This document shows, in pieces, positions 43,493-51,693 of a DNA stretch of 56,167 nucleotides. This DNA is from Oscillospiraceae bacterium (GTDB lineage Bacteria; Bacillota; Clostridia; Oscillospirales; CAG-272): assembly GCA_015064555.1 (NCBI GenBank), contig SVRZ01000015.1, positions 1 to 56,167 of the forward strand, in the 5' to 3' direction. Below the pieces are notes generated by a model that searched no databases, was not told where the DNA came from, and worked only from the letters and a program-made list of their open reading frames with translations. How positions within the stretch are numbered: position 1 is the first letter of the stretch; every line of letters begins with the position of its first letter. Both the position numbers and the translations under genes were made by a program.

Positions 43493-43650
43493 GTGCTATT
43501 GAATTGTGGTTTTCGCTTGGTTGTACAAAGGGTGTACAAAACTATGTTTCGCACCCCTTGACACCTAAATTTGTGTAATGTTTTAGTCTATCCTCATAGG
43601 TTTGAGTCTATCGTGCCAAATAGACCTACTACTTAGGAGGGGTTTATTAT
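43454..43650. repeat. 19-bp repeat of the tRNA-Arg anticodon/5' half
   Basis: CTTAGGAGGGGTTTATTAT occurs at 43454-43472 (inside the tRNA) and again at 43632-43650. Between them lies a TTGTACAAAGGGTGTACAA repeat (about 43523-43541) like that at 41.9 kb. It suggests a second, older recombination at the same tRNA. The stretch 43651-44034 shows a GC-rich remnant and an AT-rich promoter-like region with no other gene. Confidence 0.7.
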
Positions 43651-44034
43651 TTTGCTCCACCGTCGCATAGTCGTTGCGCGGCGGGGTATAACCCCTTCTT
43701 CAACTCCTTGCTTTGGGCGGTCTCACTTCAAGATTCAATTTATATTTTTGCGATTTCTCGAACTCACGGACTATATTCTAACATAAAATTCGCAAAATTG
43801 CAAGGACTTTTTGAAAAATGTAGAGATTTTGATATATTTTTATTCCGAGTGCTATTTTCGCTGCTTTCTGATATGTAAAAATCTGTGCTGAAGCATTTTG
43901 AAAAATTTAAATGCATAAGTGCGTATGCTATTGACGTTCATGGAAAAAATATAAGCAAGGCGGTGGACGATATATTATTTTCTTCACTGCAGATAATTAT
44001 TGATCATAAAACCAAAAACGGAGGTTTAATACCT

Positions 44035-44280
44035 ATGGATAAAAAGAATGAGAAGAACAAAAAGGGCGGTAATTATTCGGGTGATCCGTCAGAGATGAGA
44101 AAGGCTCCCGGATATACAGATGCAGTTCCCGGCGTTAATACGCCCGATATCGAGCTCCCCGCATTCAATCCCCCTGTACCCAACAGAGCTTGGACGGCTA
44201 TGCGCAACGGCGTTGATATCGATGCGCTTTCCGAAGAAGAAAAGCGCGACCTCTACGTAGGCAGAGATAGAATCTTCTGA
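44035..44280 (+). CDS. Small hydrophilic protein of unknown function
   Basis: An 81-aa protein, lysine-rich at the N-terminus (MDKKNEKNKKGG), then a Pro-rich centre (NTPDIELPAFNPPVPN) and a helical end (EEEKRDLYVGRDRIF). No family is recognised. I start at the ATG 10 bases behind GGAGG; the longer upstream reading frame is AT-rich and not protein-like. A perfect hairpin follows. Codon use matches the host core genes, unlike the phage remnants downstream. Confidence 0.7.
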   Translation: MDKKNEKNKKGGNYSGDPSEMRKAPGYTDAVPGVNTPDIELPAFNPPVPNRAWTAMRNGVDIDALSEEEKRDLYVGRDRIF

Positions 44281-44301
44281 TATTTTTGCGACTCATATTT
44301 T

Positions 44302-44337
44302 GGGCTGTCACAATGCATTTTGTATTGTGACAGCCCC
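44302..44337 (+). terminator. Hairpin after the 81-aa gene
   Basis: GGGCTGTCACAAT pairs perfectly with ATTGTGACAGCCC (13 bp). No long T-run follows, so it may also be the end of the adjoining repeat. Confidence 0.6.
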
Positions 44338-44340
44338 TAG

Positions 44341-44558
44341 GGGCAAAGGGATTTTGAGCGGAAATCCTTGGCTGACGAACGATAAGCGTACAAGTGTACG
44401 CTGAGTGAGGAAACGAGGATAGAATAAAAAACTTCAATAAAGATGAAGAAAAACGGAGTTTTTCAACCTCTAAAATGTTATAAAAGCACGGCAAAGGCAC
44501 TGTGTTTTACAGTACTTTTGCCGTTTTTTATTCGCTTACGCCTAAATCACACAGCCCC
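44341..44558 (+). repeat. Dispersed repeat, copy A
   Basis: About 218 bp matching copy B (54327-54666) in inverted orientation with roughly 90% identity by eye. Copy A lacks a 120-bp inner part that B has, near the GATAAGCGTACAAG block. The end carries the hairpin CGGCAAAGGCACTGT/ACAGTACTTTTGCCG followed by TTTTTT. Confidence 0.85.
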
Positions 44559-44714
44559 ATTATTATTAAAAAGGCCTTACGGGGTAAGAAATACTATACT
44601 GCTTAACGGCAGGCTTATCCGAGCTGAGGCTTTTAACCCGTTTATGCTGTACCACGAAACGCAGCAGATCAAGGTCAAGGCATTCCCCTTGCCTTCCCCA
44701 TTGACCAAGAAGCA

Positions 44715-45249
44715 ATGGTCAGGGCTGTGCAGCTTGATTCAAAGATAAGCAAAAGGCTTTATTCCCGTTTGGGTGAGGATGTCACAAGGCAAAAGAAATT
44801 GGTGCAGACATTGTGAAGCAATGGGATTCAACCCTTGATTCAAGAACCCGTGAAAGCCATGCAATTGTTGATGGCGAAATAAGGGAGCTTGATGGACCTT
44901 TTTCCAATGGCTTAATGTTCCCCGGTGATCCTTCTTATGGGGCTGCAGAAGTCATCAATTGCCGTTGTGCTTTGCTTCAAAGTGCAAGAAAGGCGCTTCT
45001 TGATGATGACGATGATATTGAAACGGAATATATTGGTGATGTTAGTGCAATGACCGACAAACAAAAAGAAACACTCGCAAAAAAGCTGAATGTCCTGGTT
45101 GATGAATTGGAGAAATACAGCAAGCAAATAATTCCTATCAATGCCAAAGATTATGAGATTTCAAGAAGAAATATAACGAAATCTGGAATTATGACAACAG
45201 TGACTTCAAAAAAGAGGTTGATGAACGGCTTGCAAAACGGAAAAATTAG
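44715..45249 (+). pseudogene. Decayed phage head morphogenesis gene (SPP1 gp7-like)
   Basis: Remnant of a phage minor head protein. A first frame reads MVRAVQLDSKISKRLYSRLGEDV up to about 44797. A shift then leads into the frame with KQWDSTLDSRTRESHAIVDG, MFPGDPSYGAAEVINCRCALL, the typical C-terminal block of this family with its D-x-RTR-x-x-H and N-C-R-C motifs. A second shift near 45170 leads into EIWNYDNSDFKKEVDERLAKRKN and a stop at 45249. The middle of the protein is missing as well. It is therefore non-functional. Confidence 0.8.
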
Positions 45250-45267
45250 AAATCTTCAAAGAAATCC

Positions 45268-45296
45268 TTGACAAAAAATGGGAAAAGTGATAAAAT
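45268..45296 (+). promoter_or_regulatory. Promoter of the 55-aa phage gene
   Basis: TTGACA, 17 bp, TGA-TAAAAT. Confidence 0.7.
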
Positions 45297-45387
45297 ATCT
45301 TTGCTCAATATACAAATTGGCAGAAGTCCATTGGTCGCAATGCGCTAACATAGGAAAATTTGATTTCTTCGTCAAGAGGTGACTAGA

Positions 45388-45555
45388 ATGAAAGATATGA
45401 AAGTTAAATATCTTGGGAAATTTAAAACACCCGCCTTGGTAAAAGATAAGATATATGATGTCATTTCCATTGAAAAAGGGTGGTATCGCATTATGACGGA
45501 GCTTGATGAAGACTATCTTTTTCCCCCGGATCTGTTTGAAATTATAGAAGAATAA
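45388..45555 (+). CDS. Small phage-associated protein
   Basis: A 55-aa protein beginning MKDMKVKYLGKFKTPALV and ending DLFEIIEE. AGAGGTGA precedes the ATG and a promoter and terminator flank it, so it may still be expressed. It reads like an SH3-like small beta barrel that often follows phage head genes, but I cannot name a family with certainty. It lies within the prophage relic. Confidence 0.65.
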   Translation: MKDMKVKYLGKFKTPALVKDKIYDVISIEKGWYRIMTELDEDYLFPPDLFEIIEE

Positions 45556-45588
45556 AAAGCACTTTGCACCATGCAAGGTGCTTTTCTT
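45555..45588 (+). terminator. Terminator of the small phage gene
   Basis: AAAAGCACTTTGCA and TGCAAGGTGCTTTT form a 14-bp stem with a 3-nt loop, followed by CTTAT. Confidence 0.8.
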
Positions 45589-45663
45589 ATACAAAAAATA
45601 AAGGATTGACCGCAAATCAGTCCTTCTTCTATGCCAAAAATACACATAGAAAGGTAAATATAT

Positions 45664-45960
45664 ATGACAACGATATATGCAAGAGCGCAAGACCAAGCGC
45701 TTGCGGATGCGGGCTTCTTATTCATAAGCATACAGGGCATAAATTCAAGCACAGGGCGGTTGAAGTCAACAACCCCTATTCAGTATAGGGTATTGCCCGG
45801 AACACCGTCCTTGGTTGTTTCTGCCCCTACACCGCATGTTTATGAGCAGCTTGCTTCAAAAACTGCTGTACCATTATGGTACAAATCAAAGATGCAAGGC
45901 GATTTTTGTGGATTTTTTTGTTATTTTTGCGAATTTTTCGGGGTTTTACGTATATCCTGA
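45664..45960 (+). pseudogene. Phage tail/neck gene fragment
   Basis: The opening MTTIYARAQDQAL is the typical start of a phage neck/tail protein, but after about 17 residues the sequence jumps to unrelated phage-like pieces (GINSSTGRLKSTTPIQYRVLP...PLWYKSK) and finally an AT-rich stretch of Phe and Cys. It is a chimeric remnant and unlikely to make a working protein. Confidence 0.6.
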
Positions 45961-46026
45961 TATTTCCCGCCGTTTTTCTTCTTCCCTGCCTTTTCGGCGT
46001 TTTTTACGAACGGATGATATTTGGAA

Positions 46027-46055
46027 TTGACATTGCGGTAATCTTGTGCTATAAT
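46027..46055 (+). promoter_or_regulatory. Consensus sigma-A promoter of the TIR-MORN operon
   Basis: TTGACA, 17 bp, TATAAT with TGC before the -10. A 7-bp hairpin TTGCGCG/CGCGCAA (46076-46094) lies in the leader, upstream of the AAAGGA ribosome site. Confidence 0.85.
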
Positions 46056-46129
46056 TATAATATTATTATAAATTATTGCGCGCCAGCCGCGCAAATCCCC
46101 CTTAATGAGTGCTGAAAGGATTTTGATAT

Positions 46130-48523
46130 ATGGAACTTAAACTTATGAGATGCCCCTCCTGCGGAGCCGAAGGAAGCATCGACAGGCGCGGAGAAAAATG
46201 GTTCTGCGCGCACTGCGGAACGAGCTTTACCGATAATAGCGCAGAAAGAGCTTTTCAGAAAATGGAGAAATGTCTTTGCGAGCGAGTTGACGGCGTTATT
46301 GACGATGCTCTTATGCGCCAAAGAGAGGAAAACTATTACAATCTGCGCTCGGCACTCTGGGAGAAGATACACGCGCCTAATATCGACAGCGCAGAGATAC
46401 TCCGTATATGCAGAAGCATCAAGGATATTGCACCCTCTGATTTCCTCGCAGATTTCTTCGAGGTTGCAAACAGTGCGCCTATTGCACAGGTCGCGGCTTA
46501 TATCGGAAGCATAAATGCCGATGAAAACGAACTTTTCGCGGATCTCATTATCGAATTTGTGATAAAGTCGCTTAAGTTTGAATATATCGCTCCACTCAAC
46601 TACTTCATCGAGCGTTCCTATAGGAATCGGGATCTTGAAAAGTTTGAGGAATACATAACAAGGCTTGAGGATGAGGCGGAAAAGGTAAGCACCGGTATAT
46701 ATGAAACTCTGATGCCGAGAGACGTTTTCCTCGCCTACTCCAGCAAGGATCTCGAAAAGGTTATGGAGATAATGCAGCTTATTGAGGAAAGCGGACTTTC
46801 CTGCTTTGCCGCATTCAGAAACCTTCAGCACGGCAGAGGCGCGGTGGCAAACTACAGCGAGGCTCTGCATGAGGCTATTGACAACTGTAAGATAGTAGTT
46901 TTCGTTTCATCGAAGAATTCGAGAAGCTTTTCCTGCGATGCATTCAAGGAGGAGCTTGCATATATACGTAAAAAGGAGCTTGCAGAGGCACCGCCTCAGT
47001 ACAGAAGCAATTATGCAAAGCTGCCGCTGAAATACAGAAAGCCGCGTATTGAGTACAGGCTCGATAACGTAAAGACTATGGCGGCGGATATGTTTATGAA
47101 GGAGTTCTTTGCCGGTCTTGATTACTGCGAAACCCAGGATAAGGTTATGGCAAGACTCGTTGAGTACATAATGGAGGCCGAGAATGCTCCCGACGAGGAG
47201 GAAGAAGCGGCAAGGCTTGAGGAGGAGGCTCGCAGAGCCGAGGCTGCAAGACTCGAGGAGGAATTCGAGCGCAGAATGCGCGAGGCCGAGAAGAAGGCAG
47301 CCGAAGGCACGGCAGAGGTTCTCAAAAAGCTCGAGGAGGCGCGTATTGCCGAGGAGGCAAGACGTAAGGAAGACGAGAAGCGACGCGCCGAAGAAGCTCG
47401 CAGAGCTGAAGAGGCTCGCAGAGCTGAAGAGGCTCGCAAGGCTGAAGAGGCGCGCAAGGCTGAAGAGGCTCGCAAAGCCGAGGAAGCAAGGCGAGCCGAG
47501 GCAAAGCGCGCTGAGAATACCGGAAGGAATTCTGCTAAAACCGAGCCTAAGGCCTCTCCTGCGCGTTCGGCAAGCACCGCCACATCACGCGCACCCCAGT
47601 CACCCGCAAGATCAAATTCGCAGATGCAGAGCCGTACCTCGGCTTATCCCTCGCGTACCCCCACATACGGCGGTCCGCGCAAGATCGAAAAGATATATCA
47701 CGACGGCGGATTTGTTTACGAGGGCGAGGTCAAGGATGGACTTATGCACGGCAAGGGCAGGCTCACCGCGCCTAACGGCGACGTTTACGACGGATATTTT
47801 GCCGACAACAAAAAGTGCGGCAGAGGTACATACAGATGGGCGAGCGGCGACGTTTACGTCGGTGACTGGCTCGAGGACAAGAAGCACGGCAAGGGTACTC
47901 TGACCTATGCCGACGGAAGAGTTTATTACGGCCCCTTCGTCAATGGGCATATGCACGGTATCGGCAGGCTGAAATTCCCTAACGGTGACGTTTACGAGGG
48001 TAGCTACGTCAACAGCGCGAGAAGCGGCAGAGGAAAGCTGACCTTTGCTGACGGAAGAATATATACGGGTGATTTTGTCAAGGGTGTACGCACCGGTAAG
48101 GGCAAGATGGTATATAAGGACGGAAGAAGCTACAGCGGTGCATTTGTGAACGGAAAGCAGCACGGCTGGGGCAGATATACCTACGCTAACGGGGATATTT
48201 ACGAGGGCTTCTTCATAAACGATCAGAAATCCGGTAAGGGCAAATTCATTTATTCCACGGGTGACGTTTATGACGGTGAGTTTGCCAAGGACTTGAAGCA
48301 CGGCAAGGGTAAGCTCATCTGGAAGAGCGGCGCGAGCTATAACGGCGAGTGGAAGAACGGAAAGAAGCACGGTCAGGGACGCTATACCTTGCCGAGCGGA
48401 AACGTTTTTTCAGGCCCCTTCTATAACGATCAGATGCACGGCACCGGCGTTATGATCTACACCAACGGAAAGCGAGAAAACGTTACCTACAGTAACGGCA
48501 GGCTCGTGACCGGTAAAAAATAA
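46130..48523 (+). CDS. Zinc ribbon-TIR-coiled coil-MORN repeat protein
   Basis: A 797-aa protein with an unusual domain order. Residues 8-29 form a zinc ribbon (CPSC...CAHC). A helical part follows (about 35-190). A TIR domain lies at about 195-335, with DVFLAYSSKD as strand A/box 1, the AAFRNLQHG loop, and SFSCDAFKEELAYI as the helix that holds the catalytic glutamate in NAD-cleaving TIR domains. Residues about 350-470 are a charged coiled coil of AEEARR heptads, then a Ser/Pro linker. From about 520 to the end lie eleven MORN repeats of 23 residues (YxGxFxxxxxHGxGxxxxxxGD) and a partial one. No signal peptide. TIR domains are frequent in anti-phage systems; the role here is unproven. Confidence 0.9.
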   Translation: MELKLMRCPSCGAEGSIDRRGEKWFCAHCGTSFTDNSAERAFQKMEKCLCERVDGVIDDALMRQREENYYNLRSALWEKIHAPNIDSAEILRICRSIKDIAPSDFLADFFEVANSAPIAQVAAYIGSINADENELFADLIIEFVIKSLKFEYIAPLNYFIERSYRNRDLEKFEEYITRLEDEAEKVSTGIYETLMPRDVFLAYSSKDLEKVMEIMQLIEESGLSCFAAFRNLQHGRGAVANYSEALHEAIDNCKIVVFVSSKNSRSFSCDAFKEELAYIRKKELAEAPPQYRSNYAKLPLKYRKPRIEYRLDNVKTMAADMFMKEFFAGLDYCETQDKVMARLVEYIMEAENAPDEEEEAARLEEEARRAEAARLEEEFERRMREAEKKAAEGTAEVLKKLEEARIAEEARRKEDEKRRAEEARRAEEARRAEEARKAEEARKAEEARKAEEARRAEAKRAENTGRNSAKTEPKASPARSASTATSRAPQSPARSNSQMQSRTSAYPSRTPTYGGPRKIEKIYHDGGFVYEGEVKDGLMHGKGRLTAPNGDVYDGYFADNKKCGRGTYRWASGDVYVGDWLEDKKHGKGTLTYADGRVYYGPFVNGHMHGIGRLKFPNGDVYEGSYVNSARSGRGKLTFADGRIYTGDFVKGVRTGKGKMVYKDGRSYSGAFVNGKQHGWGRYTYANGDIYEGFFINDQKSGKGKFIYSTGDVYDGEFAKDLKHGKGKLIWKSGASYNGEWKNGKKHGQGRYTLPSGNVFSGPFYNDQMHGTGVMIYTNGKRENVTYSNGRLVTGKK

Positions 48524-48549
48524 ATTTCAGATTCTTTAGCGGAGGGCAT

Positions 48550-50019
48550 ATGAAAAGATTAGACACACACAGGATATCAAAATATCTGCACGGTACCTTC
48601 GGCGAGTTTTTCGGAAGCACCACCTATGACGGGCTGTGGGTTGGAAAGGACAGCGATATCCCGAATGTGGGCGGCATCCGTCTTGACGTTATAGAAGGCA
48701 TACGCGAGTGCGGACTTACCGTTTTTCGCTGGCCGGGCGGCTGCTGTGCCGAGAAGTATCATTGGATGGACGGCATAGGTCCGAACCGTATGCCCAGGAT
48801 GCACTTCCAGCGCGATAACAATCACGGGATCTGGGATATGTCCTTCGGAACGGATGAATTTATGGAGCTTTGCAGGCTCTGTGATATGGAGCCGATGATC
48901 GTCGCAAACGTATCCACGGGTACTGTGGCTGAATTCCGCGACTGGTATGAATACTGCAACGCGCCCGCAACGACAAAATTCGGAGCGATGCGCGCGGCAA
49001 ACGGCCATCCCGAGCCGTATAACGTTAAGTTCTTCGGCATCGGCAACACCGATGAAAATGCCTGGAAGGCGGCGTTCATACCCGAGGCGTATGCCATAGA
49101 TTACGTGCGCTTCGTTTCTGCGCTTGACGGCAGTCTCAATGCCTCGCAGGATCCCGATATGCCTGACGGATGCGTTATCGTCGGACTTGGATTAAGTATA
49201 AGACACGGTCATCACGATTGGCCAAAGCGCGTTATGGATCTTGTGACCTGTAACGGCACTATGAAGGGACCGGATATGCTTTCGGTTCATCATTACCTCG
49301 GCTCTATGAAGAATAAAAAATGCGGCGATGCGGTGGATTATACCGATGAAGAATACTATTATCTTCTTGACAGTCTGCCAAAGTATGAGGAGGATATAGC
49401 CTTCCACCGTACTGTCATAAACGAGCACGCCTGCAAACGCAAACCTACATATATCTCATTTGACGAATGGGGAACCTGGCACGACGAGGATGACGTTGTG
49501 CGTGAAACACATCAGAGGCAAACGGTGAGAGATGCGATCTTTGCCGCAATGGCTCTGCATATCTTCTACCGTAATTCGGACGTTGTTAAGATGGCTATGC
49601 AAACGCAGATATGCAACCTCAACGAGAGCCTTTTCGATACCGACGGCAAAAACTTCCTGAAGACTCCCACCTTCTACGTTATGAAGCTCTTCCGCGATCA
49701 TCTCAATCAGTATCTTCTCGACGCGGCATTCAATGCCGATAGCACAGTTGATGCTCTCGCATCGGTAAGCGAGGACGGATGCCGCGTTACCGTAACTGCC
49801 GCAAATCGCGATCTTTACCGCGAGGCATGCCTCACGCTCTGCGACGAGCTTTCCGGAATGAAGATCGTGCGTGCCGATATCGTTACGGCAGATGACGTCA
49901 GAGCGGTTAACACCTACGCAGAGCCCGAGCTTGTGCGCGATCTCCCCTTTGAGGCGACTTTGCCGAAGGTCACTCTTCCCCCTCACTCGGTCGTAAGAAT
50001 AGTGCTCGAAAAGCAATAA
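48550..50019 (+). CDS. GH51-like alpha-L-arabinofuranosidase with altered acid/base site
   Basis: A 489-aa protein of glycoside hydrolase family 51, without a signal peptide as is usual for this family. The TIM-barrel segments HGTFGEFFG, VFRWPGGCCAEKYHW, and SVHHY match. The nucleophile motif ISFDEWGTW is intact (Glu306). The acid/base motif, normally G-L-G-N-E, reads GIGNTDENAW, so Thr167 stands at the acid/base place, with Asp168 and Glu169 next to it. Activity may be lost, shifted or changed. It begins 26 bp behind the TIR-MORN gene with a GGAGGG site, so the two probably share a message. A two-way terminator follows. Confidence 0.88.
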   Translation: MKRLDTHRISKYLHGTFGEFFGSTTYDGLWVGKDSDIPNVGGIRLDVIEGIRECGLTVFRWPGGCCAEKYHWMDGIGPNRMPRMHFQRDNNHGIWDMSFGTDEFMELCRLCDMEPMIVANVSTGTVAEFRDWYEYCNAPATTKFGAMRAANGHPEPYNVKFFGIGNTDENAWKAAFIPEAYAIDYVRFVSALDGSLNASQDPDMPDGCVIVGLGLSIRHGHHDWPKRVMDLVTCNGTMKGPDMLSVHHYLGSMKNKKCGDAVDYTDEEYYYLLDSLPKYEEDIAFHRTVINEHACKRKPTYISFDEWGTWHDEDDVVRETHQRQTVRDAIFAAMALHIFYRNSDVVKMAMQTQICNLNESLFDTDGKNFLKTPTFYVMKLFRDHLNQYLLDAAFNADSTVDALASVSEDGCRVTVTAANRDLYREACLTLCDELSGMKIVRADIVTADDVRAVNTYAEPELVRDLPFEATLPKVTLPPHSVVRIVLEKQ

Positions 50020-50029
50020 ATACTCAATT

Positions 50030-50098
50030 AAAAGCTTAAAACGAGGAAAAGCTCTCAGGTCGTCAGATCTGTGAGCTTTTCCTCGTTTTAAGCTTTTA
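50030..50098. terminator. Strong two-way terminator between convergent genes
   Basis: AAAAGCTTAAAACGAGGAAA with GCTC pairs fully with its complement; loop about 18 nt. It ends both the TIR-GH51 operon and the minus-strand ferritin-like gene. Confidence 0.9.
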
Positions 50099-50135
50099 AA
50101 GACCAATATTGTAAATAATCATATACAAAATGCTC

Positions 50136-51416
50136 TTATTTATTGCAGTTAAATCCGGATGACCTTGCAGCGCCCGGGACTCTGCCAACATCGGTATTGT
50201 CACATTTGCGGTTTCTCAAGCCCTCTATTGGATTCTCTGCTATTTCATAGCGGTAATCGGTTCTGTGGCGGCAAAGGTAGGCTTCGATAACTCTGTGGGA
50301 GGGTGTCATTTCCACGTTTGGCTGAATGGTTTTCTGGAAGGTGAAGAAATCGGCATCACGACCGAGAGCGTCTACGTTATGGTATTCGTTATCCTTGCCC
50401 GAGGTGAACTGAACGGTGGTTCCGAGGATGCCGCGGACATACTCTATATTCTCGTGAAGCGAGAGGGGCGATGGGAATTCGGGATCGGTTATCACCTCGC
50501 ACCATTCCTTGCCCTCATACTTTTTAAGAAGCTCTGCGGCACGGTGCAGATGGGTTATCTCCATTCCGAGGTTTTCGCACCAGAGCTGCTTTATACAGGG
50601 ATCGCTCTCGGTCATATAGCAGGACCAGTAGAGATAGCATTCGCAGTATTCATGCCATAAAAGCATCTCGAGCCAGGTGGCATTCGGATCCATCAGCGCC
50701 TCATAATGAGTGACGTGCTCCTCCTCGACAAGTGCTATCTCCTGGTAGAGGCGGCGCGCTATATCGCTGCAGGCAAACGGCGTTGCATTCATATAATAAT
50801 TCATCGTCTGCTGCTCTGCCGCCGTTATAATCATCGTGGCAAGAACCGTTTCGGTGCTTGATTTTTTGGCATTTATATTTTTTCTCACGTTATCCTTGGG
50901 GCAGCGATGATGAGCTATGGTAGGTCTTGCCGGCATAATTTCGGTATAGCCGCCGACAAGTCGCTCTGCGGCAATTCCCTGCTCCATATTGAGAAGGTCA
51001 GCATAGCGATAAAGATGGTCAAAATCCTCAAGCAGCGCGAAATCAAGCGCGCGCTTGACGTCGCAGTCGCGCTCCCTCTTTGCCAGCTCGGCAGTGAGGT
51101 CGACTGCAAGCTGCTCATAGCCTATAGTATGCTCAAGGATAGACTCATTCGCAGGCTTGAGAAGGGCGAGCTTCAGCTGCTGCTGCTTTTCGACCTCGCG
51201 CGTCATGGCAATTTCGCGCCTCAAGTCATTGTTATCGGTGTGACGTGCAAGCTGATGCGAAAACCAGTTCGCTTCAAATTCGGTTCCGTTCATCAGGATT
51301 ATTCTGGTTTTGGTGTATGGATCTACCGTTCTCTTATTGTAAGGGTTAGGGTACATTTCAAGCCAGTTCTGAAACGATTTCTCTATTGTTGACGGTGATT
51401 CTTTGAATGGATTCAT
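50136..51416 (-). CDS. Ferritin-like diiron-type protein of unknown function
   Basis: A 426-aa mostly helical protein. Two E-x-x-H-type motifs typical of ferritin-like diiron sites are visible: EEEHVTHYE (about 229-237) and EITHLH (about 286-291), with supporting acidic helices and a conserved run of tryptophans and cysteines between them. The N-terminal MNPFKESP start with AAAGGAG is preferred; a longer frame upstream lacks a site. I do not recognise a named family. Possibly an oxygenase- or ferritin-like metalloprotein. The C-terminal tail after about 380 is of low homology. Confidence 0.72.
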   Translation of the reverse strand: MNPFKESPSTIEKSFQNWLEMYPNPYNKRTVDPYTKTRIILMNGTEFEANWFSHQLARHTDNNDLRREIAMTREVEKQQQLKLALLKPANESILEHTIGYEQLAVDLTAELAKRERDCDVKRALDFALLEDFDHLYRYADLLNMEQGIAAERLVGGYTEIMPARPTIAHHRCPKDNVRKNINAKKSSTETVLATMIITAAEQQTMNYYMNATPFACSDIARRLYQEIALVEEEHVTHYEALMDPNATWLEMLLWHEYCECYLYWSCYMTESDPCIKQLWCENLGMEITHLHRAAELLKKYEGKEWCEVITDPEFPSPLSLHENIEYVRGILGTTVQFTSGKDNEYHNVDALGRDADFFTFQKTIQPNVEMTPSHRVIEAYLCRHRTDYRYEIAENPIEGLRNRKCDNTDVGRVPGAARSSGFNCNK

Positions 51417-51542
51417 ATCTTTCTCCTTTTTGATTTGATACCATATCCATATTATGCACACCTCAGCTTTTTGCTATTCGGAAACATAAGCTCGATGTCG
51501 ACAGATAAAAAAAGGATTCGTCTTCCGGCTTATCCGATAAAA

Positions 51543-51580
51543 ATGGCAGAAGCATTGTCAAAAACAGTGCCTCTGCCATA
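51543..51580. repeat. Diverged copy of the dispersed-repeat hairpin (copy C)
   Basis: TGGCAGAAGCATTGTCAAAA and ACAGTGCCTCTGCCATACTT resemble the ends of copies A and B: CAGTGCCTNTGCCNTACTTTTAT is common to all three, but the rest of the unit is not. The remaining bases between the two neighbouring genes (51417-51693) hold nothing else clear. Confidence 0.5.
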
Positions 51581-51693
51581 CTTTTATGCGAATTCAGAGA
51601 AATTCAGGTATAAAACCTATAGCTTTCCTCGTTTTATTGTAGCTTTTATAGGTTCAACAGTCCGATAAATCCAAACAAATAAATGCTTGAAAA

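Noticed and set aside
41700-43500. An integrase or transposase gene for the tRNA island
   Set aside because: No reading frame there has recombinase motifs; only TGTACA repeats and tRNA copies remain.
47122-47583. Ala/Ser-rich minus-strand frame
   Set aside because: Shadow of the AEEARR coiled-coil repeats of the TIR-MORN protein.
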